Assembly (NCBI RefSeq): GCF_900094545.1
Contig: NZ_FMAH01000015.1
Span: forward strand, 1-43,732
Length of the DNA: 43,732 nucleotides
Reading direction: 5' to 3'
DNA from: Martinezella miluonensis
GTDB taxonomy: Bacteria; Pseudomonadota; Alphaproteobacteria; Rhizobiales; Rhizobiaceae
The notes under the pieces were generated by a model. That model was not told the origin of the DNA. It worked only from the letters and a program-made list of their open reading frames with translations, and searched no databases. The position numbers and the translations under genes were made by a program. Numbering within the stretch: position 1 is the first letter of the stretch; every line of letters begins with the position of its first letter. Shown one piece after another: positions 7,672-16,020 of the stretch.

Positions 7672-8562
7672 TTGAGGTGGGAGCCAACAGGCAATTGGGT
7701 TGAGCGCGGACGCGCCGCAAATTGCTCGACGATCACGGCTTCAATGATAAACATCACGCGCATGCGCTATGATGATGACGATCTCCCGCCAGCCCCTCCG
7801 AATGAGCGTGAGGATGCTTTCCATGTCATCACGCAATTGATGGATTTCCGGCTCCACAAGATTTGGAAAGGTAGCACCCTTGTCTTTGAGGGCGGTCATC
7901 CGAAAGGGGCCCTCGCAATCACGGATCTTCGCGAGGAGTGGACATGCCATCACCTCTCCCCCTTTGACAATGTGCGATTTCAAATACCGATGGCTCATAT
8001 TCGCAGCTTTGCAGCGGAGATGGGGCGGCCGGAGTTTACGAGCCTCGCTTGCCCACCCTCGACGCGCGATGATGTGATTCTCGGGCTCGCGCAGGCGCTG
8101 TTGCCATCGCTTGAGGATCCGCTGCATGCGAGCCAACTGTTTTTGGAGCAGGTCAGCCTGGCAATCTTGACGCACCTGACCCAAACTTATGGGGGCGTGC
8201 AATTTCCAAGCCGCAAGAAAGGTGCATTGGCACCATGGCAGGAAAAGCGGGCGACCGAGTTCCTTTCGGCACATGTCAATGTACAGGTTTCGATTGCAGA
8301 GCTGGCGCAGGCATGCGGACTATCGCGCAGCTATTTTATCAAGGCTTTCAAGGAGACTTTTGGCAAGACACCTTATCGCTGGCTCATCGAATATAGGGTT
8401 GCAAGAGCCAAAGATCTTCTGATGTCGAATGCATCGATTGCGGAGATCGCAGTCGCGTGCGGATTCGCCGATCAGAGCCATATGACAAGGATTTTCTCGG
8501 AAGTGACGGGCGAACCTCCGGGCAATTGGCGCCGCCACAATCGTTTTGGCCGCCAACTCTGA
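7672..8562 (+). CDS. AraC-family transcriptional regulator A
   Basis: A 296-residue AraC protein counted from TTG 7672; ATG 7744 (MINITRMRYDD) would give a 272-residue form. A conserved LAPWQEKRATEFL linker precedes a complete double helix-turn-helix (SRSYFIKAFKETFGKTPYRW; GFADQSHMTRIF; GEPPGNWRR). It is the intact counterpart of the truncated A' at the left edge, with similarity covering nearly the whole shared part. The N-terminal domain carries EGGHPKGALAITDLREEW and CHHLSPFDNVRF. It stands between AraC B and the copy-2 hydrolase gene and is the likeliest direct regulator of the latter. Confidence 0.9.
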   Translation: MRWEPTGNWVERGRAANCSTITASMINITRMRYDDDDLPPAPPNEREDAFHVITQLMDFRLHKIWKGSTLVFEGGHPKGALAITDLREEWTCHHLSPFDNVRFQIPMAHIRSFAAEMGRPEFTSLACPPSTRDDVILGLAQALLPSLEDPLHASQLFLEQVSLAILTHLTQTYGGVQFPSRKKGALAPWQEKRATEFLSAHVNVQVSIAELAQACGLSRSYFIKAFKETFGKTPYRWLIEYRVARAKDLLMSNASIAEIAVACGFADQSHMTRIFSEVTGEPPGNWRRHNRFGRQL

Positions 8563-8974
8563 CAGATCTGTCGGTCCTGTCTCGTTTGCGGCAATCTTGA
8601 GATGAGGCTTTGTTTGTCTGTCCTGACGGCTTCGACGCGATGGCTGGCCGGGATCGGTGCGTTGCGTCGCTCATCGCCGCCTGCGAGACGTCGCTCACCT
8701 CAATCTGCGCATAGACTAGTGCTGCTTTGGACGCCTCCGGATTGCGTCTTCGCATGGCGGTACATGATTGTAATACCTCGGTATATTTCAACCCGATCGT
8801 GGGCTCAATCAACGGTGGCGGCCGCGCGCAATTCGATCCGACATTTCGACGGATAAGACGATAGGACAATCAAAATGTCCAAATCGCGCGCCTTACCGAC
8901 AAGAAGACGGATGCGTTCTATTTCATTTTAGGGGCGTCAAACAGCAATCCGATGCATTAATCCGAGGGACAAAA
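8563..8974. other. Upstream region of hydrolase copy 2
   Basis: A 412-bp stretch with no full-size gene. It presumably holds the promoter and AraC sites for the downstream gene series. Its only notable content is a short Arg-rich frame at 8875-8931. Confidence 0.4.
8875..8931 (+). CDS. Possible 18-aa leader peptide
   Basis: An ATG with AGGA eight bases upstream opens an 18-codon frame rich in Arg and Ser (contains PTRRRMRS), ending TAG 43 bp before the hydrolase start. Position and size fit a regulatory leader, but no attenuator stem pair was identified, and frames this short arise by chance. Confidence 0.25.
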   Translation: MSKSRALPTRRRMRSISF

Positions 8975-9631
8975 ATGACCGTCAATGCGACGCCAACGCC
9001 GGGCTCAAAGCTTCTGACCCCGAAAGATCACACGCTCATCATGATCGATTTTCAGTCGCAGATGTCATTCGCGACAAAGAGCATCGACGCCGTTAACTTG
9101 CGAAACAATGCTGCGCTTGTCGCTCACGGCGCAAATGGGTTCGGGGTTTCCACCATCCTGACGACCGTGGCCGAAAAGAGCTTTTCCGGTCCGATGTTCT
9201 CCGAAATCACCGATGCATTTCCGGGAAAGAAACTGTTCGATCGTACATCGATGAATACCTGGGAAGATGCCGCCGTTATCGAGGAGGTTAATCGCCTCGG
9301 CAAGAAGCGCATCGTTCTGAGCGGTCTGTGGACCGGCGTTTGCATCGTTGGACCGGCGCTATCGGCAATCGACCAAGGCTTTGAAGTCTATGTGTTGTCC
9401 GATGCTTGCGGTGACGTTTCCGATGAAGCCCATAACCGTGCGATGGATCGCATGGTTCAGGTCGGAGCGCAGCCGATGACGTCGCTTCAGTATTTGCTGG
9501 AGCTGCAGCGCGATTGGGCGCGCACTGAAACCTACGATATGACCACCGGCATCGCGAAGCGGTTCGGCGGCGCCTACGGCCTCGGCATCATCTATGCCAA
9601 GACGATGTTCGGCGCCTCAGAGGGCCATTGA
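8975..9631 (+). CDS. Isochorismatase-fold cysteine hydrolase (YcaC-like), copy 2
   Basis: A 218-residue YcaC-group hydrolase. Asp25 lies in LIMIDFQ, a basic residue precedes the MNTWED motif (Arg90), and nucleophile Cys123 lies in LWTGVCIVGPALS. The LELQRDWAR motif follows. A GAGGGA ribosome site precedes the ATG. It is paralogous to 2146-2775 along its whole length, with clear divergence around the Cys (WTGVC against LTEAC), so substrates may differ. It heads the plus-strand series: XapX gene 66 bp downstream, then the amidohydrolase. A cytosolic amide or ester hydrolase is expected; the substrate is not predictable. Confidence 0.9.
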   Translation: MTVNATPTPGSKLLTPKDHTLIMIDFQSQMSFATKSIDAVNLRNNAALVAHGANGFGVSTILTTVAEKSFSGPMFSEITDAFPGKKLFDRTSMNTWEDAAVIEEVNRLGKKRIVLSGLWTGVCIVGPALSAIDQGFEVYVLSDACGDVSDEAHNRAMDRMVQVGAQPMTSLQYLLELQRDWARTETYDMTTGIAKRFGGAYGLGIIYAKTMFGASEGH

Positions 9632-9697
9632 TTGAGGATTGATCATGGGTCGCCGCGCAGCGTTCTGTGCGGCGCCTTTGGTATTGGAGGGAATTTC

Positions 9698-9988
9698 GTG
9701 AAAGTCTACCTGCTATCTTTGGCCGCCGGACTACTGGTCGGGATCGTATACAGCCTTCTTAACGTTCGTTCGCCAGCACCGCCCGTGGTCGCGCTTGTCG
9801 GCCTTTTGGGCATACTCGTTGGCGAGCAGATCCTGCCCCTTGCAAAAACGCTCTGGAACAAAGAGCCGGCCGCCGTGTCGTGGTTCAACCAGGTAAAGCC
9901 GCATATGTTCGGCCATCTGCCGAGCGGCGGCATGGCGCCGTCAAAGAAGGCGGATGAACTTGGTGACCGCGCGGACCGCCTTGGCTAA
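9698..9988 (+). CDS. XapX-domain small membrane protein
   Basis: A 96-residue protein with two hydrophobic segments (VYLLSLAAGLLVGIVYSLL and a following VVALVGLLGILVG) separated by NVRSPAPP. That is the signature of the XapX/DUF1427 family, named from the xanthosine operon but of unknown function. I chose GTG 9698 because GGAGGG lies just upstream and the family starts at VKVYLLSL; a longer frame begins at 9632. Its cytoplasmic tail is rich in Lys and Asp. Members often neighbour hydrolases and transport genes, as here. Confidence 0.85.
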   Translation: MKVYLLSLAAGLLVGIVYSLLNVRSPAPPVVALVGLLGILVGEQILPLAKTLWNKEPAAVSWFNQVKPHMFGHLPSGGMAPSKKADELGDRADRLG

Positions 9989-10000
9989 CCTTAAGGGTAT

Positions 10001-10022
10001 GGCGGGTTGATTCTCGCCCGCC
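10001..10022 (+). terminator. Weak hairpin after XapX gene
   Basis: GGCGGG at 10001-10006 pairs with CCCGCC at 10017-10022 across a 10-nt loop. There is no strong T tract. It could attenuate transcription into the amidohydrolase gene. Confidence 0.3.
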
Positions 10023-10077
10023 TAACTCATTCTTGCAATTGAACTTAGAACCTCCAGGGTTCAACGGAGACCGATCG

Positions 10078-11955
10078 ATGACCGCAGAGCTGATCCTGCA
10101 TCGGGGCTTGTTTACGACCCTCGACCGCTCCAATCCGACGGCAAGCGCCGTCGCGATCAAGGACGGCAAATTCCTCGCCGTTGGCCACGACAAGGACATT
10201 ATGGCGCTTGCGGGGGCCGACACCAAGGTGGTCGATCTTAGGGGAAGGCGCGTTCTTCCCGGACTGATCGACAACCATACGCACGTCGTTCGCGGCGGTC
10301 TCAATTTCAATATGGAGCTGCGATGGGACGGCGTACGCTCGCTGGCCGACGCCATGGACATGCTCAAGCGCCAGGTGGCGATAACGCCGCCGCCACAGTG
10401 GGTTCGGGTTGTCGGCGGCTTTACCGAGCATCAATTTGCAGAGAAGCGTTTGCCAACGATCGACGAGGTCAATGCCGTTGCTCCGGATACGCCGGTCTTC
10501 CTGCTGCACCTTTATGATCGCGCGCTCCTCAACGCAGCCGCCTTGCGCGCCGTGGGATATACCCGGGACACGCCCAATCCGCCCGGCGGCGAAATCATTC
10601 GCGATGCGTCAGGCAATCCGACGGGGCTGCTGCTTGCCAAGCCGAATGCCGGCATCCTTTATTCTACGCTCGCCAAGGGCCCGAAGCTGCCGTTCGACTA
10701 TCAGGTCAATTCGACGCGCCACTTCATGCGCGAGCTCAATCGACTCGGCGTAACCGGCGTGATCGATGCGGGTGGTGGGTTCCAGAACTATCCCGACGAT
10801 TACGCCGTCATCCAGAAGCTCGCCGACGAAGGGCTGATGACGGTAAGGCTCGCCTACAATCTGTTCACCCAGAAGCCGAAGCAGGAGAAGGAGGACTTTC
10901 TCAATTGGACGGCTTCAGTGAAATACAAGCAGGGCAATGATTATTTCCGCCACAATGGCGCCGGCGAGATGCTGGTCTTTTCGGCTGCCGATTTCGAGGA
11001 CTTCCGTCAACCGCGCCCTGACATGCCGCCAGAGATGGAGGGCGAGCTGGAGGAGGTCGTGCGGGTTCTCGCGGAGAACCGCTGGCCCTGGCGCCTCCAT
11101 GCCACCTACGACGAGACGATCTCCCGCGCGCTTGATGTCTTCGAGAAGGTCAATCAGGATATTCCGCTTGAGGGCCTGAACTGGTTCTTCGACCATGCCG
11201 AGACGATCTCCGACCAGTCGATCGATCGCATTGCAGCACTTGGCGGTGGCATCGCCGTTCAGCACCGCATGGCGTATCAGGGCGAATATTTCGTCGAGCG
11301 TTATGGCCACGGCGCGGCGGAAGCCACACCGCCGATCGCCCGAATGTTGGAAAAGGGTGTACATGTTTCTGCCGGAACAGATGCTACCCGCGTCGCCTCC
11401 TATAATCCCTGGGTATCGCTTGCCTGGATGGTGACCGGCAAGACCGTTGGCGGAATGCAACTCTATCCTCGCGCCAATTGCCTCGACCGTGAAACGGCGC
11501 TGCGCATGTGGACGGAAAACGTCACATGGTTTTCGAACGAACAAGGCAAGAAAGGCCGGATCCAGGCGGGGCAGCTTGCCGACCTCATCGTGCCGAGCAA
11601 GGATTTCTTCGCCTGCGCCGAGAACGAGATCTCTTTCCTGACATCCGATCTGACGATGGTCGGCGGCAAGATCGTATATGGCGCCGGGGACTTTAACGCT
11701 CTGGACGAGAATCCTGTTCCGCCTGCGATGCCGGACTGGTCGCCCGTGCGCAGCTTCAAGGGCTATGCTGCTTGGGGTGAGCCAGAGCGTGCGGGCAAGA
11801 ACTCCCTGAACCCACGTCTGATTGCGTCTTGCGGCTGTGCCAATGACTGCAACATGCATGGTCACGCACACGCCAATGCCTGGACCTCGAAGCTTCCCAT
11901 TTCGGACCTCAAGGGGTTCTTTGGGGCGCTCGGATGCTCGTGCTGGGCGGTGTGA
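10078..11955 (+). CDS. YtcJ-like metal-dependent amidohydrolase
   Basis: A 625-residue amidohydrolase of the YtcJ group (amidohydrolase family 3). The first metal ligands are in LPGLIDNHTHV (His67, His69). Further sites are RLHATYDET, WFFDHAET and the late SAGTDATRVASYNPW loop. Such enzymes are deacylases or amidases on a TIM-barrel with one or two zinc ions. The C-terminal extension is unusual: CGCANDCNMHGHAHAN and a final GALGCSCWAV, a Cys/His-rich tail that could bind an extra metal. ATG 10078 is preceded by GGAGA. The DoxX gene starts two bases after the stop, so these are co-transcribed. Substrate unknown. Confidence 0.9.
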   Translation: MTAELILHRGLFTTLDRSNPTASAVAIKDGKFLAVGHDKDIMALAGADTKVVDLRGRRVLPGLIDNHTHVVRGGLNFNMELRWDGVRSLADAMDMLKRQVAITPPPQWVRVVGGFTEHQFAEKRLPTIDEVNAVAPDTPVFLLHLYDRALLNAAALRAVGYTRDTPNPPGGEIIRDASGNPTGLLLAKPNAGILYSTLAKGPKLPFDYQVNSTRHFMRELNRLGVTGVIDAGGGFQNYPDDYAVIQKLADEGLMTVRLAYNLFTQKPKQEKEDFLNWTASVKYKQGNDYFRHNGAGEMLVFSAADFEDFRQPRPDMPPEMEGELEEVVRVLAENRWPWRLHATYDETISRALDVFEKVNQDIPLEGLNWFFDHAETISDQSIDRIAALGGGIAVQHRMAYQGEYFVERYGHGAAEATPPIARMLEKGVHVSAGTDATRVASYNPWVSLAWMVTGKTVGGMQLYPRANCLDRETALRMWTENVTWFSNEQGKKGRIQAGQLADLIVPSKDFFACAENEISFLTSDLTMVGGKIVYGAGDFNALDENPVPPAMPDWSPVRSFKGYAAWGEPERAGKNSLNPRLIASCGCANDCNMHGHAHANAWTSKLPISDLKGFFGALGCSCWAV

Positions 11956-11957
11956 GC

Positions 11958-12413
11958 ATGACAGTCATGCAGAATGTTCAGGCAAGGCTCTCTTCGATTG
12001 CGCGTCCGATTTTCGGCTCCAGTGCAATGCGCTTTTTGGCCTATCTCGGCCTTTGCGCCGCCTATCTGCAGGGCGGCCTCAATAAGCTCACGGATTTCGG
12101 TGCCGCGATCGGCGAGATGAATCATTTCGGCGTGTCTCCTGCACCGGTTTTCGCAGTCGTCGTCATCGCTCTCGAGCTTGTCGCGTCGGCTATGATCCTG
12201 ATCGGCCTCTTGCGCTGGCTCGCAGCGCTTGGGCTGGCTGGCTTTACGCTTCTTGCCACCTTCCTGGCGCTCCGTTTCTGGGAGTTGCCTCCGGGAATGG
12301 AGCGGTTCATGGCAGCCAATTCCTTTTTCGAACATCTCGGTCTTGTCGGCGGCTTCCTACTGGTGGCTTGGCTCGATCTCGATCAGAATAGCCCAAAGAC
12401 CACGGAGGCTTAG
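11958..12413 (+). CDS. DoxX-family membrane protein
   Basis: About 151 residues counted from ATG 11958 (an upstream ATG at 11934 overlaps the amidohydrolase). Four hydrophobic segments and the early QGGLNKLTDF segment are typical of the DoxX/DoxD-like family of small inner-membrane proteins, some linked to redox or thiol stress. The tail after the last segment (LDLDQNSPKTTEA) is polar. It lies two bases after the amidohydrolase stop and three before the VOC gene, within one transcription unit. The exact role is unknown. Confidence 0.87.
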   Translation: MTVMQNVQARLSSIARPIFGSSAMRFLAYLGLCAAYLQGGLNKLTDFGAAIGEMNHFGVSPAPVFAVVVIALELVASAMILIGLLRWLAALGLAGFTLLATFLALRFWELPPGMERFMAANSFFEHLGLVGGFLLVAWLDLDQNSPKTTEA

Positions 12414-12416
12414 TAC

Positions 12417-13316
12417 ATGCAATTTCGCTACGCTTACACGATCGGACTGCTGGCCGCCCTTGCTCTGACGCCCGTCGGCAGCGCCCTTGCCCGAGCCTCT
12501 TATCCGCAGGTCGGCGTCGGCGCGCAATACGATACCTCCCATGTCTATGTCGATCCGGACAAGGTGGATGCCTTTGCCAACAGCTTCCTTGCCACGTTCG
12601 GCGGCAGCAGCACCAAGCAAGTGGTCGCCACCGTAACGCCGACACCGAGCAGCACAACGTCGCAGTTGCTGCAGACGCCGGTCGGAACCGTCTCGCTCTT
12701 CGGCTTCAAGACCCCCATCCCCTATCCATTCGGTGCGGAGCGCACCGGCTACCTCGTCACCGACATGGACCAGGCAGTTGCGGCTGCCCGCGCGGCTGGC
12801 GCCTCGGTCGTTGTCGATGTCTTTCCCGATCCGATCGGCCGCGATGCGGTCATTCAGTGGCCGGGCGGTGTCAACATGCAGCTTTACTGGCACACGGCCA
12901 AGTCGTCCTATGCAGCCTTCGACAAAGTCCCGGAGAACCGCGTCTACGTATCTCCGGATGCGGCTGACAAGTTCGTGAAGGCCTTCCTCACCTTCTCGAA
13001 GGGCAAGGTCGTCTCAGATGAGAAAAAGGCACCCGGCATCGAAATCGGCCGTCCTGGCGATACGTTTCACCGCGTCCGCATCGAGTCCGTCTATGGGAAG
13101 ATGACGGTGCTTGCCACGGATGGGCGTCTGCCGTTCCCCTATGGACATGAGACAACAGGGTATGAAGTTACCGACTTGGCGGCCACGCTCGATAAGGCCA
13201 AGGCAAACGGCGCAACCGTGGTGGTCAACCCTTATGCGTCCGAAAAACGTCAAGCCGCAATGGTCGAGTTTCCCGGTGGCTACATCGCCGAAATCCATGC
13301 AGCTGCCGCACCATGA
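12417..13316 (+). CDS. Exported protein with two VOC/glyoxalase-like repeats
   Basis: A 299-residue protein with a Sec-type signal peptide (about residues 1-26, hydrophobic core LLAALALTP, ALARA before the mature part). The mature protein is two similar halves. Each begins with (H/R)VYV(D/S)PD, contains a PxPYPxGxExTGYxVTD segment and ends near WPGG or FPGG followed by a short strand, the beta-alpha-beta pattern of VOC proteins. Most glyoxalase-like proteins are cytosolic, so an exported one is uncommon. Metal ligands are not obvious by eye. It sits between DoxX and the porin in a tight run of genes, suggesting a periplasmic binding or transforming step. Confidence 0.82.
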   Translation: MQFRYAYTIGLLAALALTPVGSALARASYPQVGVGAQYDTSHVYVDPDKVDAFANSFLATFGGSSTKQVVATVTPTPSSTTSQLLQTPVGTVSLFGFKTPIPYPFGAERTGYLVTDMDQAVAAARAAGASVVVDVFPDPIGRDAVIQWPGGVNMQLYWHTAKSSYAAFDKVPENRVYVSPDAADKFVKAFLTFSKGKVVSDEKKAPGIEIGRPGDTFHRVRIESVYGKMTVLATDGRLPFPYGHETTGYEVTDLAATLDKAKANGATVVVNPYASEKRQAAMVEFPGGYIAEIHAAAAP

Positions 13317-13348
13317 CAGCAAGGCGAGCACACTGGGTATGGTCGCGC

Positions 13349-14776
13349 ATGTCAACTCTCGAAGCTGTCTTGCGCGTCCGCGGTTTTCTACTTCTGGCTA
13401 CCACTGCCATTGTTTGCGTGACTTCGGCCGCTGCCTTTGCTGACGATCAGGCAAAGAAGCCGAAGCGGCCGGCTATCAATACTAACCGCTGGCAAGAGGA
13501 CTGGTCGGTGCTGGCCGATCCGGCGCTTCGTACACAGCCGCTGGATACCCTGAAGTATGTACCGCTGTCGGCCACTGATCCCGATACCTATGTCTCCTTC
13601 GGCGCAAACATACGCGAACGGTTCGAAAGCAACAGCGCAGCTGGCTTCGGCATTGGAGGCGTGCAGCGTGACAATTATCTCATCCAGCGCGCTCAATTCC
13701 ACATCGACCTCCATCTTTTCAAAGACTGGCAAGTCTTTACCCAATTCGAGGACGATCGCGCCTTCGACAAAAAGAGCGTCGGGTCCGCCGATGCAGATCA
13801 GCTCGACCTGAGGCTTGCCTTTCTCGCCTACAGTCATGATTTCGATGCTGGCACGTTCAAGGCACGTGTGGGCCGACAGGATTTTGCCTTCGACTTGCAG
13901 CGCTTCGTTTCCTCGCGCGACGGACCTAACGTACGCCAGTCCTTCGACGCCGTCTGGGCCGACTGGGAAACGGGGTCAACGCGCTTCATCGGTTTCGTCA
14001 GCCAACCGGTACAGTACCGCAATGCGGACCCCTTCGATGATACGTCAAAAGGCGACTTTCGATTTAGCATGCTGCGCGTCGAGCGTCTCGTGCTCGGAAA
14101 GAACGAGCTGTCGGCTTACTATTCGCTCTATCAGCGCGACAACGCTCACTATCTCGATGGCGGCGGTGAGGAGAACCGCCATATTTTGGACGCACGTTTC
14201 GCCGGCACGAGCAATGGTTTCGATTGGGATGCCGAAACCATGGGGCAGTTTGGCGAGGTCGGCGGCAAGGACATCCGTGCCTGGGCTCTCGGAGTTCGCG
14301 CCGGCTATACATTCGAAGATGTGAGCTGGACGCCGAGGATTGCCTTGCAGTTCGACATGGCCTCCGGTGACCATCATCGTGGCGACAACACAGTCGGCAC
14401 CTTCAATCCGCTATTTCCAAACGGATACTACTTCTCGCTTGCCGGCTATACCGGCTACGCCAACATAATTCATCTCAAGCCTGCGATCGTCGTCAAGCCG
14501 ACCGACAATCTTACGGTAACAGGGGCAGTCGGCCTACAGTGGCGCCAGACGACTGCCGATGCGATCTATGTCCAACCCAACCAGCCGCTAGCCGGCACGG
14601 CCGGCCGCGGCGGCGCGTGGACGGGAGCCTACGGGCAGATCAGATTGGATTACAAGTTTACGCCTAATCTTACGGGCGCGGTTGAGGCCGTTCATTTCGA
14701 AGTCGGTGATGCCATTCGTCGGGCTGGCGGGCGCGACGGTAACTATGTCGGTGCGCAGCTCAGCCTTGCATGGTGA
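13349..14776 (+). CDS. Outer-membrane porin, alginate-export type
   Basis: A 475-residue exported protein. The signal peptide covers about residues 1-32 (LLLATTAIVCVTSAAAFA). The mature part starts polar (KKPKRPAINTNRWQEDW), then alternates strands with aromatic girdles and ends in a C-terminal aromatic (LSLAW), all typical of outer-membrane beta-barrels. FGANIRERFESN and RVGRQDFAFDLQRFVSSRDGPNVRQ-like segments match the alginate-export porin family (AlgE-like fold). I chose ATG 13349 to give a clean signal peptide; a longer frame begins at 13313. It probably lets the pathway's polar substrate cross the outer membrane. Substrate unknown; alginate is not implied. Confidence 0.85.
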   Translation: MSTLEAVLRVRGFLLLATTAIVCVTSAAAFADDQAKKPKRPAINTNRWQEDWSVLADPALRTQPLDTLKYVPLSATDPDTYVSFGANIRERFESNSAAGFGIGGVQRDNYLIQRAQFHIDLHLFKDWQVFTQFEDDRAFDKKSVGSADADQLDLRLAFLAYSHDFDAGTFKARVGRQDFAFDLQRFVSSRDGPNVRQSFDAVWADWETGSTRFIGFVSQPVQYRNADPFDDTSKGDFRFSMLRVERLVLGKNELSAYYSLYQRDNAHYLDGGGEENRHILDARFAGTSNGFDWDAETMGQFGEVGGKDIRAWALGVRAGYTFEDVSWTPRIALQFDMASGDHHRGDNTVGTFNPLFPNGYYFSLAGYTGYANIIHLKPAIVVKPTDNLTVTGAVGLQWRQTTADAIYVQPNQPLAGTAGRGGAWTGAYGQIRLDYKFTPNLTGAVEAVHFEVGDAIRRAGGRDGNYVGAQLSLAW

Positions 14777-14904
14777 TGCCTCTTCGTTCATCGGGGGGCC
14801 TCGAGATTAGATACCTTGGCTTTGTCCAAACGGGGTGAACATTAGACAAGAGCAGACGCTCTCGACCGGTTATCTCATTGATGTCCAATCGAAGAGGAAC
14901 ACCG

Positions 14905-15888
14905 ATGTCTGTCGACCCGATGGTGACGTTGATCTCCCGCCGGCAAACCTTGCTTGCCGGCGCAACACTTTCTGCCGCGATGACCATGCCGTCACTCGCA
15001 TTCCCCAAAGCCACCACCCCAGCAACGCAAGAAGGACTAGAGCCTATGACCCATAATTTCGTCGAGACCAAGGACGGAGTACAGATCTATTACAAGGATT
15101 GGGGCCCAAAGGATGCCCAGCCGATCGTGTTCCACCATGGCTGGCCGCTTTCCTCTGACGATTGGGACGCCCAGATGCTGTTCTTCGTCCAGCACGGATA
15201 TCGCGTCATTGCTCACGATCGTCGCGGCCATGGCCGTTCCTCCGATGTTGGCACCGGCCATGATATGGATCACTACGCGGCGGATGCCGCAGCGGTGGTA
15301 GAGCATCTCAACCTTAGGAACGCTGTCCATATCGGTCATTCGACGGGCGGAGGCGAGGTGGCGCGCTACGTCGCAAAATTCGGCCAACCGCAGGGGCGCG
15401 TAGCAAAGGCTGTGCTGGTCAGTGCGGTTCCACCGTTGATGCTGAAGACCGAATCGAACCCGGGCGGCCTGCCGATCGAAGTCTTCGATGGGATCCGCAA
15501 GTCGTTGGCGGACAACAGGGCGCAGCTGTTTCTGGATTTTCCGACAGGACCTTTCTATGGGTTCAATCGTCCCGATGCAAAGGTCTATCCGGGTGTGATC
15601 CAGAATTGGTGGCGCCAGGGTATGATGGGAAGTGCAAAGGCACACTACGACGGCATCAAAGCCTTTTCCGAGACGGATCAAACCGAGGATTTGAAGAAAA
15701 TCTCGGTACCCACGCTCGTCATGCATGGCGATGACGATCAGGTGGTCCCAATTTCCGATTCTGCCGAACTTTCGGTTAAGCTTCTCAAGAATGGTACGCT
15801 GAAAGTCTATAAGGGATATCCGCATGGCATGCTGACCACGCATGCCGACATTATCAACCCGGATCTTCTGGCTTTTATCAAGGGCTGA
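14905..15888 (+). CDS. Tat-type alpha/beta hydrolase (chloroperoxidase/arylesterase-like)
   Basis: A 327-residue alpha/beta hydrolase. ATG 14905 follows AGAGGA and gives an N-terminal [10 protein letters not shown] twin-arginine motif, so export folded through Tat is likely. The catalytic triad is complete: Ser146 in GHSTGGGE, Asp in HGDDDQVVP and His in YPHGMLTTH. The [11 protein letters not shown] oxyanion region and [10 protein letters not shown] place it with cofactor-free haloperoxidase/arylesterase enzymes. It is 128 bp after the porin gene and followed by a hairpin. It serves as a useful contrast to the catalytically altered relative at 31688-32563. Confidence 0.9.
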   Translation: MSVDPMVTLISRRQTLLAGATLSAAMTMPSLAFPKATTPATQEGLEPMTHNFVETKDGVQIYYKDWGPKDAQPIVFHHGWPLSSDDWDAQMLFFVQHGYRVIAHDRRGHGRSSDVGTGHDMDHYAADAAAVVEHLNLRNAVHIGHSTGGGEVARYVAKFGQPQGRVAKAVLVSAVPPLMLKTESNPGGLPIEVFDGIRKSLADNRAQLFLDFPTGPFYGFNRPDAKVYPGVIQNWWRQGMMGSAKAHYDGIKAFSETDQTEDLKKISVPTLVMHGDDDQVVPISDSAELSVKLLKNGTLKVYKGYPHGMLTTHADIINPDLLAFIKG

Positions 15889-15922
15889 TTTCAGCTCTTG
15901 GCGCTGAACGCGTATGAGAATT

Positions 15923-15956
15923 CAACCCGCGGCGAGCTTTAGCCCGCCGCGGGTTG
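15923..15956 (+). terminator. Strong 12-bp hairpin after the hydrolase gene
   Basis: A perfect 12-bp inverted repeat (CAACCCGCGGCG at 15923-15934, its complement at 15945-15956) with a 10-nt loop lies 34 bp after the stop. The T tract is poor, so termination or 3'-end protection are both possible. Confidence 0.65.
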
Positions 15957-16020
15957 TCCGCTAGATTGGCTTCGCTTTCCGGCGCCAAGCTTTGTTCCCT
16001 GACGATCTAGGAAGACAGTC

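Noticed and set aside
8384..8869. 161-codon minus-strand frame
   Set aside because: It overlaps the end of AraC A, is Ser/Arg-rich and shows no family motif; a shadow frame.
11958..12413. DoxX plus amidohydrolase as a thiosulfate-oxidation pair
   Set aside because: No sulfur-oxidation genes are near, and DoxX-like proteins are broad; the name alone does not support it.
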